64,000 nucleotides of DNA from Salinivirga cyanobacteriivorans (GTDB lineage: Bacteria; Bacteroidota; Bacteroidia; Bacteroidales; Salinivirgaceae). The notes under the pieces are model-generated. The model made no database searches and was not told where the DNA came from. It saw only the letters and a list, made by a program, of their open reading frames with translations. Within the stretch, counting starts at the first letter, position 1. Every line of letters starts with the position of its first letter. The stretch spans positions 2,847,501-2,911,500 of the forward strand of contig NZ_CP013118.1 in the NCBI RefSeq assembly GCF_001443605.1, read 5' to 3'. This document shows, piece by piece, positions 1 through 9,897 of the stretch. The position numbers were made by a program, and so were the translations under genes.

Positions 1-3000
1 ATCCCGTTACAGTAATTTGATGGATAGGCCTGTTCGTTGAAGCGAATACCCCATTTGAAGATAAATCCGTTGTCTCCATCATAACTGTCGGTAACACGCA
101 ATGTCCAGTCACCGTTCAGGTCTGTACCGGCCAATCCGTTAATTGAATTTATGGGTATATAGGTACCTTCTGGTATATGGGTTTTGTCCACGTAATCATT
201 TCCAGCATTATCAGTGTAGGTATACAGGTAATTTGCTGATATGGCATCAACCCATGTTTCTGTTGCATCATCATCGAATGAGTAGATGTAGCCCTCACCT
301 GCAATACGTGCACCATCGTCGTCATCTACTGGTTCTCCAAGGAAGCGGCCTCCACCCTGGTCATCAATCAGTACAACACTATTGCCATCAGGAGCAACCA
401 ATTCAATGGTTAAGTCCTGCATGTAGGAGTGCTCCATGTCGATGTAGATGGCATCGATATCGTCCGGATCCATGGTTTGTCCGGGATCAAATTCTACGTA
501 TGTGAGCGTAGAGGTATATGTTGCTGGTTGAATTGGGAATGGTGGTACTTCCGGGTCGGGTAGTGGAAGTGTATCTCCTTCAATAACCGGTAAGCTACCG
601 CATGAAAGGAGAGAGTCTACGAGTGTAACTACAATTGGAGATGGTTCGGTGATTGTAGCAGGAACAGTTTCGCTTGTACATCCGTTCCCATCTCTTACAA
701 CAAGGTTGTAATTGCCGGCTGTCAGCCCGCTGAATACATTTCCGGGTTGCCAGTTTGTTCCGTCATCGCTACTATATTCGTACCCGGCACCAGAGCCACC
801 GGCTACATTGATAATCTCGATTTCGCCATCGCTTCCGCCATTACATGTTACATTGGTAAGTGTGGTGTCAAAAGTAATTGGGGCGGGCTCGTTTACAGTT
901 TCAGTTGAAATAACTGAGGTACAACCATTACCGTCACGTACCTGAATATCATAATCTCCTGCAATGAGTCCACTAAATGTATGTGGATTAGGTGTAATAC
1001 CTGTCCATGTAACACCTCCATCGCTAGAGAATTCATAGCTACCATCTCCACCGGCAGCGGTCACTTCAATGGCCCCGTCGGAACCGTCAAAACATGTAAC
1101 ATCAGTAATGTTTACGCTATGAGTAACAGCAGTTGGTTCACCAACAGTTTCGGTAGAAGCAGCTGAAGTACAACCATTTCCATCACGCACCTGGATATCA
1201 TAATCACCAGCAGCAAGTCCGGTAAATGTATGTGGATTAGCTGTGATCCCGGTCCATGTGGCACCACCGTCATTAGTAAATTCATAACTACCATCTCCAC
1301 CGGCGGCGGTCACTTCAATGCTACCGTTGGTGTCTCCATTACAAGTTACATCATTAATTACAACAGTATGTGTAACCGGAGCAGGGTCTCCAACAGTTTC
1401 AGTTGTAAGCGTAGAAGTACAGCCAGAAGCATCGCGTACCTGAATGTCGTAATCACCAGCAGTAAGACCGTTAAAAGTATGTGGATTTGCCGTGATTCCT
1501 GTCCATGTGGCACCACCGTCGTTTGTAAATTCATAGCTACCATCCCCACCGGCAGCGGTCACTTCAATAGCACCGTCTGCTGCACCATTACATGTTGCAT
1601 CGGTAATGCTTACAGTATGTGTAACAGGTGCAGGTTCTCCAACGGTTTCAGTTGTTTGTACAGAAGTACATCCTGTGGCATCACGCACCTGGATATCATA
1701 ATCTCCAGCAGTAAGGCCAGCAAAGGTATGTGGATTTGCCGTGATTCCTGTCCACGTGTTACCACCGTCGTTTGTGAATTCATAACTGCCATCACCGCCT
1801 GCAGCCGTAACTACAATGCTACCATCAGCATCACCGTTACAGGTTACATCATTGATTACAACGCTATGGGTTACTTCAGTAGGTTCATCAACAGTTTCAG
1901 TTGAAATAACCGAGGTACAACCATTACCGTCGCGTACCTGAATATCGTAATTTCCAGCAGCAAGGCCACCAAAAGTATGTGGATTAGGTGTAATACCTGT
2001 CCATGTAACACCTCCATCACTAGAGAATTCATAAATACCATTTCCGCCTGCAGCAGTTACTTCAATGGCGCCATCAGCACCACCAAAACATGTAACATCT
2101 GTTATTGAAACGCTGTGTGTAACTGCTGTGGGTTCACCGACAGTTTCAGTTGAAACAACCGAAGTACAACCATTTCCGTCACGTACCTGGATGTCATAGT
2201 CACCTGCTGTAAGCCCGGAAAAGGTGTGCGGATTCGACGTGATTCCGGTCCATGTAGCACCGCCATCATTAGAGAATTCGTAGCTACCGTTTCCTCCTGC
2301 TGCAGTTACCTCAATGGCACCATCAGCGCCGCCATTACAAGTGGCATCGGTAATAACAACGGTATGAGTAACCAGTGCAGGTTCTCCAACAGTTTCAGTA
2401 GTTTGTAAAGAAGTACAACCAGAAGCATCGCGCACCTGGATATCGTAATCGCCTGCTGTAAGTCCTGTAAAAGTATGTGGATTTGCCGTGATTCCTGTCC
2501 ATGTGGCACCACCGTCGTTTGTAAATTCATAGCTACCATCCCCACCGGCAGCGGTCACTTCAATAGCACCGTCTGCTGCACCATTACATGTTGCATCGGT
2601 AATGCTTACAGTATGTGTAACAGGTGCAGGTTCTCCAACGGTTTCAGTTGTTTGTACAGAAGTACATCCTGTGGCATCACGCACCTGGATATCATAATCT
2701 CCAGCAGTAAGGCCAGCAAAGGTATGTGGATTTGCCGTGATTCCTGTCCACGTGTTACCACCGTCGTTTGTGAATTCATAACTGCCATCACCGCCTGCAG
2801 CCGTAACTACAATGCTACCATCAGCATCACCGTTACAGGTTACATCATTGATTACAACGCTATGGGTTACTTCAGTAGGTTCGCCAACTGTTTCTGTGGA
2901 TACTATAGATTGACAACCATTACTATCTTCCACTAATATATCATAATCGCCAGCAGTTAAACCAGCAAACGTATATGGGTTTGGCTGAAAACCAGTCCAG

Positions 3001-6000
3001 GTTAATCCACCATCATTAGAGTAGCTATATAAACCACTCCCCCCTGCCGGTGTAACCTGAATAGATCCATCTGATCCACCAAAACAAGTAACATCAGTTA
3101 TTACTACACTGTGTGTAACAGCTGTAGGTTCTCCAACTGTTTCTGTAGTTTGTAAAGAAGTACAACCATTTGCGTCACGTACCTGAATGTCGTAATTGCC
3201 GGCGGCAAGACCTGTAAATGTGTGTGGATTGGATGTGATGCCAGTCCAGGTAGTACCTCCATCGTTTGTAAATTCGTAACTGCCATTTCCTCCGGCTGCG
3301 GTTACTTCAATTTCGCCATCAGCCACTCCATTACATGTGGCATCAGTAATGCTTACAGTATGTGTAACTTCTGTAGGTTCGCCTACAGTTTCGGTAGAAA
3401 TAACAGAAGTACAACCATTTCCGTCGCGCACCTGTATATCGTAATCACCAGCTGTGAGTCCGCTGAAAGTATGGGGATTTGCGGTAATTCCGGTCCATGT
3501 AGTACCACCATCGTTTGTAAACTCATAATTACCATCACCCCCGGCCGCGGTAACTTCTATAGTCCCGTCTGCAGCGCCGTTACAAGTTGCATCGGTAATG
3601 ACGGCTGTATGTGTAACAGGGGTTGGTTCAGTAATAGTTTCAGTAGTTTGTACGGATGTACATCCTGTAGCATCACGCACCTGGATATCGTAATCACCGG
3701 CTGTAAGGCCGCTGAATGTGTGTGGGTTAGCAGTAATTCCGGTCCATGTAGTACCGCCATCACGGGTGAATTCGTAACTACCATCACCGCCGGCAGCAGT
3801 AATTTCAATTTCGCCGTCACTACCTCCATTACATGTTACGTCAGTAATTACTACGCTGTGTGTAACTTCTGTAGGTTCGCCCACAGTTTCGGTAGAAATA
3901 ACAGAAGTACAAAAATTTCCGTCGCGCACCTGTATATCGTAATCTCCGGCCGTCAGGCTACCAAAAGTATGTGGATTAGGTGTAATACCAGTCCATGTAG
4001 CCCCGCCATCACTTGAAAATTCGTAACTACCATCACCACCAGCAGCAGTAACTTCAATGGCGCCATCAGCACCACCAAAACATGTAACGTCTGTTATAGA
4101 AACGCTGTGTGTAACCGCTGCGGGTTCACCAACAGTTTCAGTTGAAACAACTGAAGTACAACCATTTCCGTCACGTACCTGGATGTCATAGTCACCTGCT
4201 GTAAGCCCGGTAAATGTATGTGGATTAGCTGTGATTCCGGTCCACGTAGCACCGCCATCATTAGAGAATTCGTAGCTACCGTTTCCTCCTGCTGCAGTTA
4301 CCTCAATGGCACCATCAGCGCCGCCATTACAAGTGGCATCACTAATAACAACGGTATGAGTAACCAGTGCAGGTTCTCCAACAGTTTCAGTAGTTTGTAC
4401 AGAAGTACAACCAGAAGCATCGCGCACCTGGATATCGTAATTGCCTGCTGTAAGTCCTGTAAAAGTATGTGGATTTGCCGTGATTCCTGTCCATGTGGCA
4501 CCACCGTCGTTTGTAAATTCATAGCTACCATCACCACCTGCAGCGGTCACTTCAATAGTACCATCTGCTGCACCATTACATGTTGCATCTGTTATATTCA
4601 CACTATGCGTTACTTGAGTCGGCGCATCAATCAACACTGATAATGTATCGCTCACACAGAGGTTCCCGTCTCTGGCAAAAATATCGTAATTGCCTTCGGG
4701 AAGAGAGAATGTTGAACCCGGTTGCCAACTGGCACTTGCGGTATCAACTAAATATTCGTAAGGGCCTCCATCGCCACCGCTTGTGGCTGTGATTTCCACG
4801 GTACCATCTTCGCCGAAGCAGGTTGGTTGGGTAATTGTATAAGCATCAATTTTTACTGAGTCTGGTTCTTCGATGGTTACATTTCCGTAATTTGTTTTGC
4901 AGCCGTTATCATCGCGTACCCATACATCATAAACTCCGGCGCCTACATTTAAGAAGTTTCCTCCGTTGGCAATATATTCTGGAGCTACATCTCCATTAAT
5001 TGAGTAATATCTTGTGCCAGTTCCACCAGTGGCTGTAATGACTATTTCACCGTTCGTATTACCGGCACATCCGGTAACGTCTGTAGAGTCAATATCATCA
5101 ATAGACAATACCGGTGGTTCGGAAATGGTGTATTCGCCTGTCCATTTTTCACAACCCCATGCGTGTCTGATGTTTACATTGTAATCACCACCGGGAAGGC
5201 CTGAAAATACACTGTCTGATTGCCATGTTGTACCACTGTCAATACTGAATTCATATGGTGGTACTCCGCCTCTGGCATGGACGATAATTTCTCCGTCTGA
5301 TGCTCCACCACAACTCACATTTGAAATATCCGGGAAGTCCCAGGTGAATGCAGGTGGGTCATAAATATTAATTTTGTCTGATTCTGTATCGGAATTTGCA
5401 GGCTGGGGACAGCCGTTATCATCCGATACGGTGAACGTATATTCACCTGCTGCCAGTCCCGTAAAATAGTTGTCTCCGGTTTGAAGCAATCCGCCACCTC
5501 CATCATAAGTGTAGGGTGGTGTACCACCGGAAGCAAAAATTGTAACGGTACCATCGCTTTCTCCATTACAGGTAATCTGAGTTACCTGTGTAGAGTCCAA
5601 AAATAATTTGTCGGGTGCTGACACCACAACCAGTGAATCATTTAGATAAGTGGTATCGGAGGTATTGTGTACAGCAATTCTGTATGATCCCGGGCTTAGA
5701 GGCCCAAAGGAATTGCTTGCCTGCCATGTAGCACCACTATCAATAGAATATTCGTCAATTGTGGCATCATCGGGAAAGATATCGATAATACCATCATTTG
5801 TATTGTAACATGAGGCATCTGTAACATCCACAGATGTAATTGTTGGTGCTGCAGAAGGATCGTTAAGCGTAACGTTTCCGGTTAAGTCTACACATTTTGA
5901 GTAGGGATCGGATACTGTATAATTGTAAATGCCGGCAGAAAGTCCGCTAAAAGTACTGTCATCCTGCGGGCCTGTTGCATCAAGAGTGTATTGTCGAACA

Positions 6001-7121
6001 CTGTCTTCTGGGTTAGCGCGGTCCCGGTAACCTTTCCGTGCATGAATAACTACCTCGCCATCGCTGCCTCCCACTGTAGATGGATCGGTGAGATCGATGC
6101 TGCTAAGGGTAAGTGACTCGGTGTCTAACAGCCAACCACCTTCGTTGTCGCTTGTGGGAACACCTAATTCTGTCCAGTCTACAATTATGATGTAAATACC
6201 TGGAACCAAATTATGGGTTGCACCGTCCCAAGTGAAGGTATTAGCGGGATCAGTGCTAATATCAATTGTTGCTCCAAAAATATCCTGAAGTTCATAAGTG
6301 TAGTTTCCGTCTGGAGCAGCACCTGTGACTGTAGTGGAAATATCACCAAAGCCACCATCACATGCATGAAGTGGTTCCCAGGAAACTTCATTGGCTTTAT
6401 CTTTACCTGTAAGGATGTGTGAAGTTACAACGTCAAAACGTAGCGGGTTTTCTGTGTAGGCTTTTTTGTTAATGGCCATTGTAAAAGCCAGCGTACCGTT
6501 TTTGCCTGAAAAACTTCTGTCGTTGTTTTCAAGGAAATCCCATTTGTCGAGGGTCAGGTTAACGCTAGAAAAATTAATGGTCTGAGCGCCTTGCCCAGTG
6601 GCTCCAATAGAAGCTATTTCAATATCAATGTTATTTGCGCTTAATTCTCCTTCTTGAATATTGAGGTGTGTTTTAGGGGCTATCAAGTCATCAATCAATG
6701 AAACATTGCCTCCATTAATACGGAGCGTTCCTTTTAAAGCGTGATTGATGGACAGCTTACCTTTACCGGTGAGTATCCATTCTCCTTCAAACTGGTCGGA
6801 GACGGTTGGTGATGATGTGAAATTGCCGTTAATGGCAATTTTATCGCTTTCTTTTCCTATTAACGTTCCGGCTTGCCAGGTCAATGAGTTTACCTGGATA
6901 GCATTGGATATGGAGACTGTGAAAGCTCCATTTTTACCGGGCAGCAGGAACACATCATCAGTTGCTCCCGGTATTTTGTTTGCGGGGGTTAAGCCTTGCG
7001 GGTCTAAAGCCCAGTGTTTTGGATCGTCCCAGTTACCGGATCCGTTGATCCAGTAGAAATCTGCTGCAATAATATTGTTCAACAGAAAAAATGATACTAA
7101 AAGTAGAATTAAGCGCCTCAT
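1..7121 (-). CDS. Giant secreted SprB-type repeat adhesin, N-terminal part (3' end beyond the window)
   Basis: The frame is open on the minus strand from an ATG at 7121 to the left edge, giving 2373 residues with no stop. Residues 1-19 (start MRRLILLLVSFFLLNN) form a signal peptide, and the mature part begins with DFYWINGSGNWDDPKHW, typical of exported Bacteroidota surface proteins. A non-repetitive head of about 550 residues is followed by diverse and then highly regular SprB-type repeats with the motifs TCNGxADGxIEV, YEFTNDGG and TAGDYDIQVRD. Near the left edge the protein changes to a proprotein-convertase P-domain-like segment (DDIDAIYIDMEHS, LTIELVAPDG, LNGDWTLRVTDS). Family knowledge: such proteins are secreted by the type IX system and act in gliding or adhesion. 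The C-terminal sorting tail would lie outside the window, so T9SS export is inferred. It is a single gene with its own start; the next gene upstream (mlaF) is 231 bp away on the same strand. Confidence 0.9.
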   Translation of the reverse strand, partial: MRRLILLLVSFFLLNNIIAADFYWINGSGNWDDPKHWALDPQGLTPANKIPGATDDVFLLPGKNGAFTVSISNAIQVNSLTWQAGTLIGKESDKIAINGNFTSSPTVSDQFEGEWILTGKGKLSINHALKGTLRINGGNVSLIDDLIAPKTHLNIQEGELSANNIDIEIASIGATGQGAQTINFSSVNLTLDKWDFLENNDRSFSGKNGTLAFTMAINKKAYTENPLRFDVVTSHILTGKDKANEVSWEPLHACDGGFGDISTTVTGAAPDGNYTYELQDIFGATIDISTDPANTFTWDGATHNLVPGIYIIIVDWTELGVPTSDNEGGWLLDTESLTLSSIDLTDPSTVGGSDGEVVIHARKGYRDRANPEDSVRQYTLDATGPQDDSTFSGLSAGIYNYTVSDPYSKCVDLTGNVTLNDPSAAPTITSVDVTDASCYNTNDGIIDIFPDDATIDEYSIDSGATWQASNSFGPLSPGSYRIAVHNTSDTTYLNDSLVVVSAPDKLFLDSTQVTQITCNGESDGTVTIFASGGTPPYTYDGGGGLLQTGDNYFTGLAAGEYTFTVSDDNGCPQPANSDTESDKINIYDPPAFTWDFPDISNVSCGGASDGEIIVHARGGVPPYEFSIDSGTTWQSDSVFSGLPGGDYNVNIRHAWGCEKWTGEYTISEPPVLSIDDIDSTDVTGCAGNTNGEIVITATGGTGTRYYSINGDVAPEYIANGGNFLNVGAGVYDVWVRDDNGCKTNYGNVTIEEPDSVKIDAYTITQPTCFGEDGTVEITATSGGDGGPYEYLVDTASASWQPGSTFSLPEGNYDIFARDGNLCVSDTLSVLIDAPTQVTHSVNITDATCNGAADGTIEVTAAGGDGSYEFTNDGGATWTGITANPHTFTGLTAGNYDIQVRDASGCTSVQTTETVGEPALVTHTVVISDATCNGGADGAIEVTAAGGNGSYEFSNDGGATWTGITANPHTFTGLTAGDYDIQVRDGNGCTSVVSTETVGEPAAVTHSVSITDVTCFGGADGAIEVTAAGGDGSYEFSSDGGATWTGITPNPHTFGSLTAGDYDIQVRDGNFCTSVISTETVGEPTEVTHSVVITDVTCNGGSDGEIEITAAGGDGSYEFTRDGGTTWTGITANPHTFSGLTAGDYDIQVRDATGCTSVQTTETITEPTPVTHTAVITDATCNGAADGTIEVTAAGGDGNYEFTNDGGTTWTGITANPHTFSGLTAGDYDIQVRDGNGCTSVISTETVGEPTEVTHTVSITDATCNGVADGEIEVTAAGGNGSYEFTNDGGTTWTGITSNPHTFTGLAAGNYDIQVRDANGCTSLQTTETVGEPTAVTHSVVITDVTCFGGSDGSIQVTPAGGSGLYSYSNDGGLTWTGFQPNPYTFAGLTAGDYDILVEDSNGCQSIVSTETVGEPTEVTHSVVINDVTCNGDADGSIVVTAAGGDGSYEFTNDGGNTWTGITANPHTFAGLTAGDYDIQVRDATGCTSVQTTETVGEPAPVTHTVSITDATCNGAADGAIEVTAAGGDGSYEFTNDGGATWTGITANPHTFTGLTAGDYDIQVRDASGCTSLQTTETVGEPALVTHTVVITDATCNGGADGAIEVTAAGGNGSYEFSNDGGATWTGITSNPHTFSGLTAGDYDIQVRDGNGCTSVVSTETVGEPTAVTHSVSITDVTCFGGADGAIEVTAAGGNGIYEFSSDGGVTWTGITPNPHTFGGLAAGNYDIQVRDGNGCTSVISTETVDEPTEVTHSVVINDVTCNGDADGSIVVTAAGGDGSYEFTNDGGNTWTGITANPHTFAGLTAGDYDIQVRDATGCTSVQTTETVGEPAPVTHTVSITDATCNGAADGAIEVTAAGGDGSYEFTNDGGATWTGITANPHTFNGLTAGDYDIQVRDASGCTSTLTTETVGDPAPVTHTVVINDVTCNGDTNGSIEVTAAGGDGSYEFTNDGGATWTGITANPHTFTGLAAGDYDIQVRDGNGCTSAASTETVGEPTAVTHSVNITDVTCFDGSDGAIEVTAAGGDGSYEFSSDGGVTWTGITPNPHTFSGLIAGDYDIQVRDGNGCTSVISTETVNEPAPITFDTTLTNVTCNGGSDGEIEIINVAGGSGAGYEYSSDDGTNWQPGNVFSGLTAGNYNLVVRDGNGCTSETVPATITEPSPIVVTLVDSLLSCGSLPVIEGDTLPLPDPEVPPFPIQPATYTSTLTYVEFDPGQTMDPDDIDAIYIDMEHSYMQDLTIELVAPDGNSVVLIDDQGGGRFLGEPVDDDDGARIAGEGYIYSFDDDATETWVDAISANYLYTYTDNAGNDYVDKTHIPEGTYIPINSINGLAGTDLNGDWTLRVTDSYDGDNGFIFKWGIRFNEQAYPSNYCNG
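890..4615 (-). repeat. Tandem 249-bp coding repeats (83-residue SprB-type units)
   Basis: About fifteen units repeat with a period of 249 bp inside the adhesin gene. The segment reading acagtttc on the plus strand recurs at about 1144, 1393, 1642, 2638 and so on, always at multiples of 249. Each unit encodes one conserved cysteine in TCNG or TCFG, a second in the GCTS turn, and the TETVGEP linker. A higher-order duplication is visible: about 1472-1886 appears identical to 2468-2882, an offset of 996 bp (four units). The block near 2230-2560 is close to 4222-4552 (offset eight units). Units keep the reading frame because the period is a multiple of three. Confidence 0.92.
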
Positions 7122-7352
7122 AACTAAAACTTTTATCGTGTTATTTTCAATAAATACTTCTTCACAATGCAAATATAAAACATTTTATGAGCCAACTTCT
7201 TGTCACCAAAATAGTTTTGACGATTCATGCTATAAAATGGATTAATCATGGTTGCTGAATGATAATTGGTTATTTTTTGTCCTCTATTAATTGGTATTAC
7301 GCATGAATAAAGGGATGCGTTGCTCATTTGGTCAACAGAAAAGCGTATTTCA

Positions 7353-8099
7353 TCAATTAGACGAATCTTTTAAAATTTTTGATGAATAAATAAAGCTGTG
7401 TAATGTTTCGTTTTTTGTGCTAAGTAAATCATCCCTGTTCCCGGTCCATTCAACTTTTCCTTTGCTTATAAATACAATTTTTTCCCCTATTCCCATCATT
7501 GAATTTAAATCGTGGGTATTTATAATGGTTGTCATATTAAAATCGTGGGTTAACTCCAGGAGTAAATCATCAATAACAACTGAAGTTTTAGGATCGAGTC
7601 CTGAGTTTGGTTCATCACAAAACAGATATTTCGGATTCATACTGATGGCCCTGGCTATAGCTACACGTTTTTTCATACCCCCGCTAAGCTCGGAGGGCAA
7701 CAGGTGCTCTACATCGTGCAGGTTAACCCTGTCGAGGCAAAAGGCCACGCGTTTCATCTTTTCTGCTTTCGATTGATTTGTAAAAATATCAAGCGGAAAG
7801 CGCACATTGTCGGCCACATTATAGGAATCGAACAATGCCGATCCCTGAAATAACATGCCCATTTCCTGGCGTACCTTTTTTTGCTCTGTTTTTTTTAACC
7901 TGTGAAAGTCCCGGCCATCGTATAAAACAGTACCGTTATCAATTGTATGTAATCCAACAATAGACTTTAATAAAACCGTTTTTCCTGATCCACTTTGCCC
8001 AATAATGAGATTAGCCTTGCCTTGCTCAAACTCAACATTGATATCTTCAAGTACTTTTTTGCCACTAAACTCTTTGTCCAACTGCTCTACTTGTATCAT
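7353..8099 (-). CDS. mlaF: Mla-type phospholipid ABC transporter, ATP-binding protein
   Basis: This 248-residue ABC ATPase has Walker A GQSGSGKT (34-41), Q-loop Gln85, signature LSGGMKKR (138-145), Walker B ending CDEP (161-164) and the switch His in NTHD (196). The length and the MKKR variant of the signature fit the MlaF/YrbF group, which energises lipid transport between inner and outer membrane in Gram-negative bacteria. It overlaps the upstream permease gene by the four bases ATGA, so the two are translationally coupled. No MlaD-type MCE protein gene lies next to it; in this phylum that partner is often elsewhere. Function is by family, and the transport direction is not shown by sequence. 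Confidence 0.88.
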   Translation of the reverse strand: MIQVEQLDKEFSGKKVLEDINVEFEQGKANLIIGQSGSGKTVLLKSIVGLHTIDNGTVLYDGRDFHRLKKTEQKKVRQEMGMLFQGSALFDSYNVADNVRFPLDIFTNQSKAEKMKRVAFCLDRVNLHDVEHLLPSELSGGMKKRVAIARAISMNPKYLFCDEPNSGLDPKTSVVIDDLLLELTHDFNMTTIINTHDLNSMMGIGEKIVFISKGKVEWTGNRDDLLSTKNETLHSFIYSSKILKDSSN

Positions 8100-8836
8100 G
8101 CTAATAATAATTGGGTAAGTATCAGATTAAAAATTAAGATCAATACACTGCTCACTACCACGGCTTTTGTACTTGCTCGTCCAACCTCAAGTGCGCCACC
8201 GCTTACATAATAACCGAAATATGCTGGGACACTTGTAAAAATGAATGCAAATACAACAGATTTTATTAATGAGTAATAAATGTACCAGGGTATAAATGCG
8301 TAGTGAATACCATAAATATAATCGTGTGCTGTGAGCACGCCTGTACTAACCGATGCTAAAAAACCTCCGAAAATCCCGATAAACATACTTATGATGGTAA
8401 GGAAAGGTATAATAAATACCATTCCCAGGATTTTTGGCCTTACCATGAAGGCTGATGGGTTGATTCCCATAATTTCTAAGGCATCAATTTGTTCTGTAAC
8501 GCGCATAGTGCCAATTTCAGACGCAATATTGGAGCCTACTTTTCCGGCAAGTATAAGCGCTACAATGGTAGATGAGAATTCCAGCAACATACTGTCACGG
8601 GCAGTAAGACCAATCAAATACAACGGTATAATGGGACTTTCGAAGTTGTATGCTGTTTGCAGGGTGACTACTGCACCCATAAAAAACGAAATTATTACCA
8701 CGATGCCAAGAGAACCTATTCCAAGCTTCCAGCCTTCTAAAAGGAAGTTTTTGAAATAAATGCTAAAGCGTTCGGGTTTACCAAAAACCCGGTAAATAAA
8801 GTGTGTATATCGTCCAATATGGTATAGTAACCACAT
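8096..8836 (-). CDS. mlaE: Mla-type ABC transporter permease
   Basis: This 246-residue membrane protein has the MlaE/YrbE pattern. It has an N-terminal amphipathic stretch, then hydrophobic segments around ISFFMGAVVTLQTA, a conserved small-residue region LILAGKVGSNIASEIG with the MRVTEQIDALEIMGINP motif that contacts the ATPase, and several C-terminal membrane spans. The MRVTEQIDALE motif is diagnostic of the family. It is the first gene of a two-gene operon with mlaF (ATGA overlap). The predicted role is the inner membrane channel of an MCE-dependent lipid transporter. Confidence 0.88.
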   Translation of the reverse strand: MWLLYHIGRYTHFIYRVFGKPERFSIYFKNFLLEGWKLGIGSLGIVVIISFFMGAVVTLQTAYNFESPIIPLYLIGLTARDSMLLEFSSTIVALILAGKVGSNIASEIGTMRVTEQIDALEIMGINPSAFMVRPKILGMVFIIPFLTIISMFIGIFGGFLASVSTGVLTAHDYIYGIHYAFIPWYIYYSLIKSVVFAFIFTSVPAYFGYYVSGGALEVGRASTKAVVVSSVLILIFNLILTQLLLA

Positions 8837-8904
8837 ATAATTATTGTTAATTTAAGTTTTGCAAATTACAATCTGTAATTGAGAATGACAAATGTAAGTC
8901 TTTT

Positions 8905-9897
8905 TTAGGTTTTTATTATTTGTGCATTAAGTATTTGTAGTTCATTACTCCAGTCTTGTGACGAAAATTCTTTATTAAGTGCTTTTATTTGATTTATTGT
9001 GGTTTTAATAAATTTTTGATGTGATTCACTTTGTGTGTTAAAAGGTTTATGCGATACTGCCCTGTTCAGCTTTTCAACCCTGCTAATAATTTGCCTGGCT
9101 GCTTCGGGTATATACACTTCTGCAAAACGCTCGAAAATATAAGCAATCGCAGATGCTGAAAGGTGTGTCATGTCATCGGCATAATAACGATAATCTCTTA
9201 AATCATCCATTACCAACTCATAAGAAGGAAAATAGCTACACTGTTCATGCATCTCAATAAGTTCGTGAATGGCTACTTTCAAAATTGACTTGGAAAGTTG
9301 GTTTTCTACAGCCCCATCTTTTAAATGTCGAATGGGGCTTAAGGTAAATACAATCTGCAACTCAGGATTGAGCTCTTGTAGTCTTCTGATTAAAATGGAG
9401 AACTCATCAACAATATCGCATGTTGACAGTCTGAAACGTTTGAAAGCTGCAGACGGAATTTTATGACAATTACTTACAATTTTGTGGCTGCTCTTAAGTT
9501 CATATACCCATGCGGTTCCAAATGTAATGAATAATGTGTTGATGCTTTTCAGGTACGCGAGTGTTTCTTTTCTGGTAGTTTCAATCCTGGCTATGAGCTT
9601 TTGTTTTTCGGCTTCAGAAAAACTACTGTGATGTAGGTAGCTATGCCATAAATCATTGTGATAAACCAAATCGTTATCCTGTAATTCGCGATTTCCCAAA
9701 GCAAAGTTGAGGGTTTCCTGCACAGAATAGGGGTTGTATAGCACCCCGTGAGGGTTTCTCAACACATTAAACTTTAGAGCTTCTAACTTATTTCCTATAT
9801 TGTCGCTAAAGCATGAACCAATCAACATAGTTTTTGTATTGTAATCTATGCTGTTTGATGATGTTGGTATATTGAAAGTTGTACGAAAGTTTTTCAT
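8905..9897 (-). CDS. GSCFA domain-containing protein
   Basis: The protein shows the family-defining motif near the N-terminus (MLIGSCFSDNIG), followed by GVLYNPYSV and a downstream LSPIRHLKDG segment, all typical of the GSCFA family, a SGNH-hydrolase-like fold of unknown substrate common in Bacteroidota. I chose the ATG at 9897 (MKNFRTTFNIP, 330 residues) because it overlaps the stop of the upstream hydrolase gene as ATGA; a longer reading from 9915 adds six residues. The coupling to the alpha/beta hydrolase suggests a joint role, perhaps in acyl or ester metabolism, but this is inference. Confidence 0.85.
   Translation of the reverse strand: MKNFRTTFNIPTSSNSIDYNTKTMLIGSCFSDNIGNKLEALKFNVLRNPHGVLYNPYSVQETLNFALGNRELQDNDLVYHNDLWHSYLHHSSFSEAEKQKLIARIETTRKETLAYLKSINTLFITFGTAWVYELKSSHKIVSNCHKIPSAAFKRFRLSTCDIVDEFSILIRRLQELNPELQIVFTLSPIRHLKDGAVENQLSKSILKVAIHELIEMHEQCSYFPSYELVMDDLRDYRYYADDMTHLSASAIAYIFERFAEVYIPEAARQIISRVEKLNRAVSHKPFNTQSESHQKFIKTTINQIKALNKEFSSQDWSNELQILNAQIIKT

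Noticed and set aside
1230..1904. Plus-strand open frames of up to 264 codons across the adhesin
   Set aside because: They are the antisense frames of the minus-strand repeats. Their Ser/Cys-rich translation repeats with the same period, and the sense frame is open over 7 kb with a signal peptide.
890..4615. Regular repeats that could be taken for a CRISPR array
   Set aside because: The period is 249 bp, the whole unit is coding and in frame, and there are no unique spacers.
7133..7327. 64-codon minus-strand frame between the adhesin and mlaF
   Set aside because: The composition is that of AT-rich intergenic sequence and no domain or signal peptide is present.
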